DNA of 64,000 bases, taken from assembly GCA_016722295.1 (NCBI GenBank), contig JADKGL010000010.1, forward strand, positions 82,912 through 146,911, read 5' to 3'. Below the pieces are notes generated by a model, which did not search any database, was not told where the DNA came from, and saw only the letters and a list, made by a program, of their open reading frames with translations. The stretch comes from Saprospiraceae bacterium (GTDB lineage Bacteria > Bacteroidota > Bacteroidia > Chitinophagales > Saprospiraceae). Below are positions 51,428-61,622 of this stretch, one piece after another (the first letter of the stretch is position 1; every line of letters starts with the position of its first letter). The position numbers were made by a program, and so were the translations under genes.

Positions 51428-54400
51428 TTATTTACCAATATTTAAATTAATCCCTTTACTATGTGCTGCGAATTCAGGAGCATACATACTTTGTATCGTT
51501 GATATTCCATTTGAAAATATGCCTATTTGTGATGCTCTGGTATCGTATTCGATCACATATGTTCCTTTGCTAAGCCATTGGATAAAAAAATGTGTTGCTA
51601 GATCGCCTGGACTTTCATAGTAGCCAAGTCCTCCTTTCCATTTATAACCAGATAATTGATCGATCACTTCAAGACCAGAGGCACGCATATCTTTCAAATG
51701 AACATATTCCATATCACGATCCACTTTGATAATAATTCGAGATGTCATGATATCTCCTACTTTTAACGTTGTAGATCCTTCAATTTTTGTCAGTGATGGT
51801 CCTTTATCAGTATTCTTTTTTAAGTATACTTCTTTTAATAAAACCAAAGGAGAATTCACTGAAGATTCGATTTTGTCCAATTGCTCAAAATATTGATAAT
51901 AGATAGCTCCCCACGCAATAGATGTGTTAGGATTGCTAACTTTTACATTACCCAGATAGGCATTAATATCAGTTCCATTCAATACTTTTTTTGAATATCC
52001 CGAACCTATATCTTTTGTTCCAAAATCAATTGGTTTTTGATTCAATTCAATCACAACATCTTTATCTTCTTCTATGTAATTTTTTCCAAATGCCAACAAA
52101 GCGTAAATTGCAGCTGATGTCGCTTTTGTCGTCTTCCAATGCGTCGTCTGTTTATTTTTCAATAGCCAGATTTTCAACAAGTCAACTGTTTCCATATCTT
52201 TATCAACTTCGTGGAATAACTCAATCATCAATGCTTGAGATTCTACTGGCATTTGATACCAATAACAATTCCATGAATTTTTCCAATACATCCCAAGTTC
52301 ATCATTTACAATAGCTCTTTGTCGCAATGATTCTGCGATTAATTTAGCGTTGACAGTTGCATTTGATTGTGGATTGAAGTGTAAAATCAAAGCGCACAAT
52401 CCTTCCCAATAGATATTATCATTATGCCAATATTTTTGAATTTGAGAAAGATAATATGTTCTAATTTTATTTACTTCAGAATCATCGATTCGATCTTGCA
52501 AAATATACTCTATATATAAATAATGCAATGTAATAAAATCGAGATGATTATCATCCCATTTTGTCTTTCCTTCTTCGACCGCTTTTTTCAATGAATTAAA
52601 TGAAGTCTTTACTGATTCATTACAATAATTTCTTGCATTATTAAGAATCTTTACTGCTTTTGTATCCTGATCATTCAAAACATTCAACTTGAATAATTGA
52701 GCTAGCATTAAAGCAATGTGTTGTGTCATATATCTATCTACTTGACCACCTTCCATCCAAGGGAATCCTCCATTAGGATATTGCATCGCGTCCAATTTAC
52801 TCAATGCCTGCTCTTTCTCAATAGACATCTTGTTGAGATCCATTAATAATGCAATCTGAGCCATTTGTTCAGATTCATTTTTTGCATTTCGAATCCATGG
52901 AGTTTCTTCGAGAAGTGCAGATTTTAATTCTTCATTTTTCTCAAGCGGAGACTGCAGTTGTGAATTACTCGACTTCAATACTTGACTAACTTTTGGAAAC
53001 TGCGTCATGATTTTTGCGCCTAATGCATTAGCATAAAACCGGCTCATGGTTTGTTCAGCACATTGGTGCGGATATTCCATAATGTACGGCAACGCTTGAA
53101 CCGCATACCAGACAGGATGAGAAGTTCTCTCTATTGTCAAACTATGTGGTATTGCAGAACTACTTTTAATAGATTTAATCAATTGAGAAATATCGAATAC
53201 TTTTGTTTGTTTCCCTTTAACAGGCAATGGCAATGTCTCAGTCACAAGCATTCGATTGCTCAACACAGGAATAATACTTTCTTCCCCATCACTATGTGTC
53301 CTCCCAGCTGCAGTGAAACGCACGATATAACTGCGAATTTCATCTTTAGGCACATTCAATTTCCATGTTACTGATTTAGATTCATGGGCCAATAAAACTA
53401 ATTGCTGTGAGCTATTGGCAACATTTAGTTCTTGCAAAATGGATTTATTCGTATGCAGATCAATGATATCAATTGCAACATCAAGTTGTTCATTGGATTC
53501 TGATACATTAGACACTTTTGTATTCAATTCAATCGCATCCCCTTGTCTAAAAAATCTAGGATAATTTGGCTGCACTTGAATTGGCTTCCAAGTGACAACA
53601 TCAAACGATGCAAATCCAGTTTTCAAATCTTTTGTATGTGCAAATAAATTCAGTTTCCATTTTGTCAAAGCTTCATTCATTGTGAATTTTACTTCTACAT
53701 TTCCTGATTTATCAGTCTTAAGAAATGGATAGAAAAAAACAGTTTCAGCCAAATTCTTTCGCACCACAGGTGGAGAAGTCACCAGTGAGGACTCTCCTTT
53801 TGCTCCATCTTGCATAGGACTTTCCTCCATCTTTGATTTTGATCTAGCTTTCGTTTCGGTCATTTCACTATCAAAAACAGCCCCAGCTGGCATAGCTCTC
53901 AAATATCTCATATTATTCTGTGAAATAAATTCACACCCAAACAAATTCAATTCGTAAAACTCAGAAACAAGATTGTAATTCACCCAATAGTGTCCAGAAT
54001 TATTTCGAGCAACTATTTTATTTCCCACATTCGACTCAAAATGCATTCTTTGATAAGATGAAGGAAAAAACTCACCACTCCATTGATGAGGATAAATTTT
54101 ATCTAACGAGACATCATACATTGAAGCCACAAGTTCTGCTGAAGATTCAGGTAAATTTTTTGAGGAAACAGTGAATGTCCATTCTTCCTGTGAGCCCGGC
54201 AAAATTTTTTTTCTAAAGCTTTTAGATACTATTGAAAGCTCCTTTTCCCAAGGAACTTCAATCTGATTTTGTACATTATAAAAACGATTCTGAAAAACAC
54301 AGGCAAATCCAAACTGAATACCTCCCTTATCATTTTCATCAGCTGAAATTTTCCATTCATTGTCTTTTTGTATTTTCTTCCACTCTTGTGAATACTTACT

Positions 54401-57400
54401 AAAACTTGTTTTATACTGATAGATATAATAAGGATTGTTTAAGCGCGGAAACATGACCAATCCGCTAGTTCCAGCAGTCAATTTTTGCTCTTGCTGGTAA
54501 ATCATTGGAGTCAAATAAGTATATTGTTCCTTAGCATGAAGAACTGAAAAATAATCTTTCAATTCTACAACTTTTCCATTTCTCTTTGCTACTATTTCAA
54601 TTTTATAACTTATCGAACTACATATTGAGCTCAAATCTAGATCAACAATTCCGTTACTCTTTACTTCCTTTTGAAAAACCGTGCTTTTCACAGTCCAAGT
54701 TGACATATCATCTTCATCTTTATAAACATCGTAAGGAAACCAAGACTTATATTCTTCTTTCGCATATTTGAATACATCAGGCTTTGCAAACAATCTTGGT
54801 CGAAATACTTCCTTTGGTGCCTCCAACTCATATATTTTAATTTCTAAATCTGCATCGACTTTCACTGCATTCAGATTTTCTGTTTCTACTTGTAAAGATT
54901 TCAGTTGCGATGATATCATTACATTTTTTAGATTAGTTTTCAGAACAAAAGGATTGTTAGACACTTGCAATAAAGATTCACCTGTTTGAGTCTCACCGTT
55001 TTTATCTAATGCATCTATAGTTAATCGATATTGATACACCTTTTGCAAATCAACAGAACCCTCTTCAAATTTTGTACTTTTTACTTTAATAGAAAATTTC
55101 CCATTAGCATCTGTAGTTAAACTTGCATTCTCAATTTCTTCTTCCTTTGGCGAAAAATGATGCCCTCTATAATAAAACCAACATGGAAAATAAAGCACTC
55201 TTTCAGTGCGTACGACCCTATAATTTGCTTGAATCTTATCCAATGGTACTCCTGAAAAACTCATTACTGAACCCGAAAAAATCAAATCATCACCAGCCAC
55301 AAAACTCTCCTTAACTGTATCCATCAACACCTCAAACTTTGGCCGCTTATATTCTTCAACTTGTATTTGATGAATATAATCATCCCCTATCATTATAGAA
55401 TACGATCCTTTAAGACCAGAAATTGGAATTGCAAATTCACCAGCAAATGTTCCAAACTCTGATGTTACTACAGCCTTTTTTGTAACTTCATTTCCATTTA
55501 CATCGATCAAGCGAATAGTCAAACTGGCAGCAGTTCTAATTTTAGGAATATTATTTTTTCCATGATCTAAATGCAATCCTTTAAAAAAAATAATTTGACC
55601 AGGTCTATACAAAGATCTATCTGTAAATAAAAGAGTTCGCGGTGGGCTCACATATTCATGATGCTGATCAGCATGAAATTGCATCCAAGCAGCTGAATAA
55701 AACTGATCATTTCCTTTCTTTAAAATAAAATAATTATAAGTCTCCTTTGAATTTAATTCAACAAATCCATGTTTATTCGATTTGACTGTTGCTGACAGTA
55801 TTGCTTTTTCTTCTCTTGCATTTCCATAATCCATTCTATACAATTCACAGCTTACACCTTCGATCGGCTCACCTGTGGTGCGATCGACGGTGGCTATCTT
55901 TCCACTTCCGATTTGATCTCTTACTATAAAATGTGCCAAATTGCTCACTTGAAAAAAACCTGAGACATAGTTTTTGTCATTGTAATTATCTTTTACTTGA
56001 ACTTGAAATTCCTCATAGCTTGCAGCTATAAAATATAGCCCAACATCCAATGCATCTACCTTAATATCGATTCTATGATTCAAGATTGCTTTTTGCTCGT
56101 TCCAAATTTCTTCTTTTGTTCTGACCAATACAGCGTCTTTATTAACATCAAAATTCTGATTGCGAGAAAATCGATTTTGTTTATAGCGATTATCGCTATT
56201 TACTTTATAGATTTTATAAACTAACTTATTTGTATTGCGGAATTCAACTTGTATTTTTATAGGCTGTTGTGGCAATGCAACTTCTTCAAAGTCAATTCCC
56301 AATTTTTTTTCGTATAATCCTGCTTTTATTTTCGATGCAGCTTCTGCCTTTTTACAGGATGGATACTTTTTAAGAATAACATCCATGATTGAATCGCAAT
56401 GCAACAAATCATGTTCTTCTGCACTTGCAAAATATCTTGTGTAATATAATTCTCCCTCAGCAAACAAAACCTCTCCAGCATATTCCTTATTCTTATATTT
56501 CTCAAACAAAGAATGCAATGCATTAATATAGGCTTTCTTTGAACCTGAATCAGATTTACCAGCATAAAATGTTTTTAATCTCTGCAAGTCATAATAAATA
56601 ACAGCTTGATGATTTTCTTTTCCTTTATGATATCGTATTGCATCTTGAAACAACTGGACGAGCATCTCTTGTGGTTCTTTCGGCTCCTGTAGCTTATAAT
56701 TCAGAAATTCATCGATAGTTGAAAATAATATTTCTCTACTTACTGGACTTTTGACATTTGGCAATTGAGATTGTACTTCAGAAAAATTATTAATCGCTCT
56801 GTATAGCAACATATCATACAAATAAGGCTGAGACATAGAATCTCCTTGGCTTGTTTGAATCTCTTTCAAATCTATATTCAATTCATCAAGCGAATTTTCA
56901 ATCTTCACAGAATTCAAAAAATTTTCATTAGCCTTTAATATTAATGCCTCTGGTGACCATGTCTCGATATCCTTTTCATCTTGCTCTACTGCAGTAATAT
57001 TTGATCTAGCGCCGCCATAAAGGCTTTGGGAATATACTGCTTTATAGGCAGATCCCAAAACTGATGAAAGCAATGATTTAATAGGTTCTTTTGCCTTATC
57101 CTTCTTTTTCTCAATACGTGTGATAAATCCCTTTACTCCATCTTCATCAGATTGAATCAATTGGGCTTCCAAGGTCATAATACATTTATACTGTTGTGGT
57201 AAGTTATTCTCTCTTTCAGCCCTAGCAAGGAGTTGCTCGACTAGGTTAATGACATCCTTTCTTAATCCTTGACTTTGCAACTGATTAATTTTCTCCCATT
57301 CTGCGCTGTAGCTTGGGTAATTTTTTTCAGGCATTACGTTTCTTATTTGAGTCATTCCCAAAAATGCTAATAAAATTATTGAACAATAGCTGGCTATTTT

Positions 57401-57403
57401 CAT
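51428..57403 (-). CDS. Bacterial alpha-2-macroglobulin with thioester motif
   Basis: This 1991-residue protein is a periplasmic protease-trapping alpha-2-macroglobulin homologue. It has an N-terminal signal (about 1-20) without an obvious lipobox and an alpha-helical N-terminal region of about 350 residues. Macroglobulin beta-domains follow (for example LLFTDRSLYRPGQIIFFKG at about 600), then the bait-region area near 1200 (Lys/Ser/Gly-rich) and the thioester site HQCAEQTMSRF with Cys1448 to Gln1451. A terpenoid-cyclase-like helical domain and a C-terminal receptor-binding-like domain complete it. No pbpC gene is adjacent, unlike in E. coli. It is the last gene of a three-gene operon. Confidence 0.94.
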   Translation of the reverse strand: MKIASYCSIILLAFLGMTQIRNVMPEKNYPSYSAEWEKINQLQSQGLRKDVINLVEQLLARAERENNLPQQYKCIMTLEAQLIQSDEDGVKGFITRIEKKKDKAKEPIKSLLSSVLGSAYKAVYSQSLYGGARSNITAVEQDEKDIETWSPEALILKANENFLNSVKIENSLDELNIDLKEIQTSQGDSMSQPYLYDMLLYRAINNFSEVQSQLPNVKSPVSREILFSTIDEFLNYKLQEPKEPQEMLVQLFQDAIRYHKGKENHQAVIYYDLQRLKTFYAGKSDSGSKKAYINALHSLFEKYKNKEYAGEVLFAEGELYYTRYFASAEEHDLLHCDSIMDVILKKYPSCKKAEAASKIKAGLYEKKLGIDFEEVALPQQPIKIQVEFRNTNKLVYKIYKVNSDNRYKQNRFSRNQNFDVNKDAVLVRTKEEIWNEQKAILNHRIDIKVDALDVGLYFIAASYEEFQVQVKDNYNDKNYVSGFFQVSNLAHFIVRDQIGSGKIATVDRTTGEPIEGVSCELYRMDYGNAREEKAILSATVKSNKHGFVELNSKETYNYFILKKGNDQFYSAAWMQFHADQHHEYVSPPRTLLFTDRSLYRPGQIIFFKGLHLDHGKNNIPKIRTAASLTIRLIDVNGNEVTKKAVVTSEFGTFAGEFAIPISGLKGSYSIMIGDDYIHQIQVEEYKRPKFEVLMDTVKESFVAGDDLIFSGSVMSFSGVPLDKIQANYRVVRTERVLYFPCWFYYRGHHFSPKEEEIENASLTTDANGKFSIKVKSTKFEEGSVDLQKVYQYRLTIDALDKNGETQTGESLLQVSNNPFVLKTNLKNVMISSQLKSLQVETENLNAVKVDADLEIKIYELEAPKEVFRPRLFAKPDVFKYAKEEYKSWFPYDVYKDEDDMSTWTVKSTVFQKEVKSNGIVDLDLSSICSSISYKIEIVAKRNGKVVELKDYFSVLHAKEQYTYLTPMIYQQEQKLTAGTSGLVMFPRLNNPYYIYQYKTSFSKYSQEWKKIQKDNEWKISADENDKGGIQFGFACVFQNRFYNVQNQIEVPWEKELSIVSKSFRKKILPGSQEEWTFTVSSKNLPESSAELVASMYDVSLDKIYPHQWSGEFFPSSYQRMHFESNVGNKIVARNNSGHYWVNYNLVSEFYELNLFGCEFISQNNMRYLRAMPAGAVFDSEMTETKARSKSKMEESPMQDGAKGESSLVTSPPVVRKNLAETVFFYPFLKTDKSGNVEVKFTMNEALTKWKLNLFAHTKDLKTGFASFDVVTWKPIQVQPNYPRFFRQGDAIELNTKVSNVSESNEQLDVAIDIIDLHTNKSILQELNVANSSQQLVLLAHESKSVTWKLNVPKDEIRSYIVRFTAAGRTHSDGEESIIPVLSNRMLVTETLPLPVKGKQTKVFDISQLIKSIKSSSAIPHSLTIERTSHPVWYAVQALPYIMEYPHQCAEQTMSRFYANALGAKIMTQFPKVSQVLKSSNSQLQSPLEKNEELKSALLEETPWIRNAKNESEQMAQIALLMDLNKMSIEKEQALSKLDAMQYPNGGFPWMEGGQVDRYMTQHIALMLAQLFKLNVLNDQDTKAVKILNNARNYCNESVKTSFNSLKKAVEEGKTKWDDNHLDFITLHYLYIEYILQDRIDDSEVNKIRTYYLSQIQKYWHNDNIYWEGLCALILHFNPQSNATVNAKLIAESLRQRAIVNDELGMYWKNSWNCYWYQMPVESQALMIELFHEVDKDMETVDLLKIWLLKNKQTTHWKTTKATSAAIYALLAFGKNYIEEDKDVVIELNQKPIDFGTKDIGSGYSKKVLNGTDINAYLGNVKVSNPNTSIAWGAIYYQYFEQLDKIESSVNSPLVLLKEVYLKKNTDKGPSLTKIEGSTTLKVGDIMTSRIIIKVDRDMEYVHLKDMRASGLEVIDQLSGYKWKGGLGYYESPGDLATHFFIQWLSKGTYVIEYDTRASQIGIFSNGISTIQSMYAPEFAAHSKGINLNIGK

Positions 57404-57433
57404 CTCTATATTTTGCTTTTATGATAAGATAAA

Positions 57434-58486
57434 TCATTTCCAAATAAAACGTTTAATATGTATTTCTTTATCAACATTTTCGCCATTTAACATATATTTC
57501 ACCAATTGGGTAACACAATATGGAGCTAAAGAACTTCCCTTTGTACCCAATCCATTGATTATATATATTCGTTTATAGTCAGGGTGACTTCCTACGACTG
57601 GTCTACGATCTCGCATAGCAGGTCTTATCCCGATAGTTTGATTGACTATTGTTGATCTAGGCAAAATCACATTATTTTCAATAAAATTTCTTTGCGCTTC
57701 ACATTCTTCTTTATTTAATTCAACTGATCTATTATTGAACTCATAGTTTGATCCAATCCAATAGCGATGTTTATCAATTGGAATGATTGAATAATTCAAT
57801 TTAAACACATTGTTATCAAACAAATAGTCTTTACTTTCTACAATGGATCGATGTCCTTTTACAGCCATAAAGGGCAAGTTTTGAAAAAAGGGATTATCCA
57901 TAACAAATGAACCTTCTGAAAACACAACTCCTCCTTTTATTTCAAATTTTTTCCAAACCAAATGTGCTGGATCAAAATCACTGTAATCAAATTTTTCAAT
58001 AAACAACGCCCCCTTTTGCTCTAAATAAGTAAATATTTTTTTTAATAATAAATTAATATCTAGTAAATACGCCCGATTAATCTTCAACAACGGAAATTTA
58101 TCATTCTCATTCACTTTACTTTTGTCAAATTCTAAATAATTTTGATACTCAATATCAAGCATTCGTGATGCACACTGATTTTCCTCTTCGATGGAATTCA
58201 AATATTGAAAAATTGAAATACTTCTCAATAGCTTACATTGAAAATCCAACTCTAGTTTTGTATAAAAATCAACAAACACTTGATGAAGTAATTCCCACTG
58301 CCATGTTTTGACAAACCGTTGTCCTGTGATCGGATTAATTAAGCCCGCACTAATAGGACTAGCCTCACCGTTAATGGATGCATGGACAAGCTTGACACTT
58401 TTGCCAGATTCAACCAAAGCATAAGCCAACAGTGCTCCCGCTATTCCACCTCCAACGATCAAATAATCTATATCTTGCTTTCCCAT
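57434..58486 (-). CDS. FAD-dependent oxidoreductase (DAO/glycine-oxidase-like)
   Basis: This 350-residue flavoprotein of the D-amino-acid-oxidase superfamily has a dinucleotide-binding VGGGIAGALLAYAL near the N-terminus. SAGLINPITGQRFVKTW follows, then a C-terminal FAD motif in IIPIDKHRYWIGSNYEF and NGLGTKGSSLAPY. The RFVKTW pattern is found in a Bacteroidota subgroup of unknown substrate. Its start is 1 base after the stop of the MmcQ/YjbR gene, and the alpha-2-macroglobulin gene follows 30 bases downstream. Confidence 0.88.
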   Translation of the reverse strand: MGKQDIDYLIVGGGIAGALLAYALVESGKSVKLVHASINGEASPISAGLINPITGQRFVKTWQWELLHQVFVDFYTKLELDFQCKLLRSISIFQYLNSIEEENQCASRMLDIEYQNYLEFDKSKVNENDKFPLLKINRAYLLDINLLLKKIFTYLEQKGALFIEKFDYSDFDPAHLVWKKFEIKGGVVFSEGSFVMDNPFFQNLPFMAVKGHRSIVESKDYLFDNNVFKLNYSIIPIDKHRYWIGSNYEFNNRSVELNKEECEAQRNFIENNVILPRSTIVNQTIGIRPAMRDRRPVVGSHPDYKRIYIINGLGTKGSSLAPYCVTQLVKYMLNGENVDKEIHIKRFIWK

Positions 58487-58487
58487 T

Positions 58488-58868
58488 TTACTTCGAACTA
58501 TTATTTCGCAATAGTTCTTGCTCCACTTCTTGTTTTAATGACTTTGACAAGGTTTCTACAACAGACAAATATGAATGATCAATCCATTCCTTCAGTAGCT
58601 TCAAACTCAGTTTTGCATCAAATTCCACAGTATTCCAATGTTTTTTGTTCATATGATAGCCAGGTTTAACTTGCTCATATTTATCCCTTAAAATCTCAGC
58701 CTGTTCAGGATCGCATTTAAGATTTACTTTCAATGGAGTTTCATTTAAATCAGTAATTGCAAAAATCTTTCCCTTCACTTTCAAGACTAAATTATCAGGT
58801 CCAAAGGGAAATTCCTCAGTCACAAAAGGCTTTTTGTTACAATATTCAAGAAATTGCTCAATATTCAT
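58488..58868 (-). CDS. MmcQ/YjbR-family protein
   Basis: This protein of about 126 residues belongs to the MmcQ/YjbR family: EEFPFGPDNLVLKVKGKIFAI, NLKCDPEQAEILRDKY and PGYHMNKKHWNTV. The family has a CyaY-like fold and is often called DNA-binding, but its function is not established. The ATG at 58868 (MNIEQFLEYCNKKPF) is the family start; an upstream start at 58913 would overlap the divergent endonuclease gene. Confidence 0.88.
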   Translation of the reverse strand: MNIEQFLEYCNKKPFVTEEFPFGPDNLVLKVKGKIFAITDLNETPLKVNLKCDPEQAEILRDKYEQVKPGYHMNKKHWNTVEFDAKLSLKLLKEWIDHSYLSVVETLSKSLKQEVEQELLRNNSSK

Positions 58869-58885
58869 AATACAGGCAAATATCG

Positions 58886-58902
58886 TACAATTTTTTATTG
58901 TA
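58886..58902. promoter_or_regulatory. Inverted repeat over the endonuclease I promoter
   Basis: TACAAT-TTTTT-ATTGTA is a perfect 6-base inverted repeat. Its right arm overlaps the first two bases of the TATTTTTG -7 box at 58901. It could be an operator in the short divergent spacer. AT-richness makes chance possible. Confidence 0.3.
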
Positions 58903-58908
58903 TTTTTG
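58901..58908 (+). promoter_or_regulatory. Candidate -7 element (TATTTTTG) 4 bases before the endonuclease ATG
   Basis: TATTTTTG is followed by CACA and then ATG at 58913, the same arrangement and the same box sequence as the DUF4249-like lipoprotein promoter at 8696-8703. Confidence 0.6.
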
Positions 58909-58912
58909 CACA

Positions 58913-59968
58913 ATGCGTCAAATATTGATTTCCGTAGGGTTTTGTATTTTTTATACTATTTCCAGTTATAGTCAATGGAAAACGATTGACATCCTGAAAT
59001 CTGATACAGGATTCTTTTTGATCAATAAATTGGCTTTGCAGTATAAACCGACTCGTGTGCTTGACTACTCACAAGCTCGTGTCAAAATGTACACAGAGAT
59101 TTACAATGTAAAAGATACAGTGTATTGTGTTTATAGCAAGCATGCGTTATATTTGAGTCCTACAGCAATTGATCCAATCGGTGATTTAATTAAAAATGGA
59201 AATGCAAATGGCATCAATTGCGAACATACATTTCCACAAAGCAAAGGTGCTGAAGTCGGCAATGCAAGATCTGATATGCATCATCTCTTTCCTGCTAGAG
59301 CCGCTGTAAATGAAGCTAGATCAAATTATCCATTCGCAGAAATAAATGACAACAATACTGATAACTGGTATTATAAAACGCAAAACCTTAGTATCAAGCC
59401 TAATGCATTAATCAATGAATATAGTGAAGGCATTAACGGACAATTTGAACCAAGGGAAGATCACAAAGGAAATGTAGCTAGAGCAATATTTTACTTTTTT
59501 ACCATGTATGAATTCCAATCTGATGCAAGTTTTTTCAACCAAATGAAACCAACACTTTGCGATTGGCACAATTATGATCCTGTAGACTCCGCTGAATGGA
59601 ATAGAACCTATGCTATCGCAAAATACCAAGACGATAAAGCCAATCCATTCGTGCTTGATTGCAGTCTTGCGAAAAGGGCATATTGCCCAAATAGTAGTTC
59701 ATGCAAAATCAATTCATCAACAATTGATTTATTCGAAAAAATTCAAGCAAACTATGATGCTACATCAAAAGAAATAAAACTAAATGGTATCGAAACAGAA
59801 GATAATATTTCTTTTCATATATTTAATTCAATTGGTCAGATACTTATTACTAAAACCAATAGTGAATTTAAAAATAAAATATCACTAGCATCATTCCCGA
59901 GTGGTATTTATTTCTTTGTCATGAGAATAAATGAGCAACAACTTGTTTTCAAATTTCAAGTTATCTAA
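58913..59968 (+). CDS. Secreted endonuclease I family nuclease with T9SS domain
   Basis: This 351-residue nuclease of the EndA/NucM (endonuclease I) family cuts DNA, and sometimes RNA, outside the cell. It has a signal peptide (MRQILISVGFCIFYTISSYSQ region). The metal/catalytic motif is NGINCEHTFPQSKG with His at about 105, followed by SDMHHLFPA and AVNEARSNYPFAEI. The C-terminal 80 residues have a sorting-domain pattern (FHIFNSIGQILITKTNS to GIYFFVMRINEQQLVFKF), so it is a T9SS client. ATG 58913 is chosen over the TTG at 58898, which lies upstream of and across the promoter box. Confidence 0.92.
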   Translation: MRQILISVGFCIFYTISSYSQWKTIDILKSDTGFFLINKLALQYKPTRVLDYSQARVKMYTEIYNVKDTVYCVYSKHALYLSPTAIDPIGDLIKNGNANGINCEHTFPQSKGAEVGNARSDMHHLFPARAAVNEARSNYPFAEINDNNTDNWYYKTQNLSIKPNALINEYSEGINGQFEPREDHKGNVARAIFYFFTMYEFQSDASFFNQMKPTLCDWHNYDPVDSAEWNRTYAIAKYQDDKANPFVLDCSLAKRAYCPNSSSCKINSSTIDLFEKIQANYDATSKEIKLNGIETEDNISFHIFNSIGQILITKTNSEFKNKISLASFPSGIYFFVMRINEQQLVFKFQVI

Positions 59969-59991
59969 AAATATACAACGTCAATCATTCA

Positions 59992-61617
59992 ATGGATATT
60001 CAATTCAATCAACATGAGGATCAGATGAAACTAATGATCTCACACTTCCAAAAAGAATTACAAAAAATTCATCTCGGAGGAGGTCAAAAAAAACTAGATC
60101 ATCAGAGAAGTCAAGGCAAAATGACGGCTCGAGAACGCATTGACTATTTGTTGGATGAAGGATCATTTCAATATGAAATCGGTGCCTTTGCTGGATATGA
60201 AATGTATGAGGAACACGGTGGCTGTCCTGCAGCAGGTGTTGTCGTAGTCTTGGGGTATATTCATAAAAAACTTTGTGTCATTGTTGCCAATGATGCCAGT
60301 GTTAAAGCAGGTGCTTGGTTTCCTATCACAGGAAAGAAAAATTTACGCGCTCAAGAGATAGCTATGGATAACGAAATTCCGATCATTTATCTAGTAGATA
60401 GTGCCGGTGTTTACTTACCAATGCAAGATGAGATATTTGCAGATAAAGAACACTTTGGTAGAATATTTAGAAATAATGCAGTAATGTCTTCACGCGGCAT
60501 ACCCCAAATTGCTGCAGTAATGGGTTCATGTGTCGCAGGTGGTGCATATTTGCCTATCATGTCGGATGAAGCGTTAATAGTTGAGGGCACAGGCTCGATT
60601 TTTCTTGCCGGGCCTTATTTAGTAAAAGCTGCCATAGGTGAGGAAACGGATAATGAATCTCTTGGTGGTGCTAAAACACACTGTGAGATCTCAGGAGTAA
60701 CTGACTACAAAATGAAGAACGATCAAGAATGTCTTGACACTATCAAAAAATTAATTTCAAATACAAGTGTTTCAGCTAAAGCCCATTTTGATCACATCAT
60801 TGCAAAAGAACCTAAAAGAAACAAAGAAGAAATTCTCGGCCTTTATCCTGCAAATCAAGCAAAGCCGTATAGCATGATTCCTATTTTAGAATGTTTGGTA
60901 GATGATTCAGAATTACTTTATTATAAAGAAGAATATGGAAAATCAATCATCTGTGCATATGCGAGAATTAATGGTTACGCAGTTGGAATTGTGGCTAATG
61001 ATCGCAAAGTATTCAAATCTGGAAGAGGTGAAATGCAAATGGGAGGTGTAATCTATTCTGACTCCGCAGACAAGGCTACAAGATTTATTTTAAATTGCAA
61101 TCAGAAAAAAATTCCACTTGTCTTTATCCACGATGTCACAGGATTCATGGTGGGTAGGCGTTCGGAACATGGAGGCATTATTAAAGATGGAGCAAAAATG
61201 GTAAATGCTGTTTCAAATTCCACAGTTCCAAAATTTACAATCATCATCGGAAATTCGTATGGAGCTGGAAATTATGCGATGTGTGGCAAAGCTTATGACC
61301 CAAGATTGATCGTAGCATGGCCAAGTGCTAAAATAGCAGTCATGGGCGGAGCACAAGCTGCCAAAGTCCTTACACAAATACAAATCTCAAGCCTCAAATC
61401 AAAAGGTGAAATAGCCAATCCAGAAAAAGAAAAAGAACTATTTGACAAAATCTCACAACGTTACGAAAAACAAACAACTGCATATTATGCTGCCTCTAGA
61501 ATTTGGGTTGATGCGATTATCGATCCACGACATACAAGAGATTGGATTGCTATGGGCTTAGAAGCTGCTACTTTTAAATCAATCGAAAAATTTAATGTAG
61601 GTGTAATACAAGCGTAA
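59992..61617 (+). CDS. Acyl-CoA carboxylase, carboxyltransferase (beta) subunit
   Basis: This 541-residue biotin-dependent carboxyltransferase resembles methylcrotonyl-CoA carboxylase beta. It has GKMTARERIDYLLDEGSF, VVANDASVKAGAWFP, VDSAGVYLPMQ, MGSCVAGGAYLP, LAGPYLVKAAIGE and the second-half VFIHDVTGFMVG and GNSYGAGNYAMCG. It transfers carboxylate from carboxybiotin to an acyl-CoA; substrate preference for methylcrotonyl-CoA is suggested by the VYLPMQ and LAGP pattern and is not proven. The biotin carboxylase/BCCP subunit is not in the window. Confidence 0.94.
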   Translation: MDIQFNQHEDQMKLMISHFQKELQKIHLGGGQKKLDHQRSQGKMTARERIDYLLDEGSFQYEIGAFAGYEMYEEHGGCPAAGVVVVLGYIHKKLCVIVANDASVKAGAWFPITGKKNLRAQEIAMDNEIPIIYLVDSAGVYLPMQDEIFADKEHFGRIFRNNAVMSSRGIPQIAAVMGSCVAGGAYLPIMSDEALIVEGTGSIFLAGPYLVKAAIGEETDNESLGGAKTHCEISGVTDYKMKNDQECLDTIKKLISNTSVSAKAHFDHIIAKEPKRNKEEILGLYPANQAKPYSMIPILECLVDDSELLYYKEEYGKSIICAYARINGYAVGIVANDRKVFKSGRGEMQMGGVIYSDSADKATRFILNCNQKKIPLVFIHDVTGFMVGRRSEHGGIIKDGAKMVNAVSNSTVPKFTIIIGNSYGAGNYAMCGKAYDPRLIVAWPSAKIAVMGGAQAAKVLTQIQISSLKSKGEIANPEKEKELFDKISQRYEKQTTAYYAASRIWVDAIIDPRHTRDWIAMGLEAATFKSIEKFNVGVIQA

Positions 61618-61622
61618 TATTT

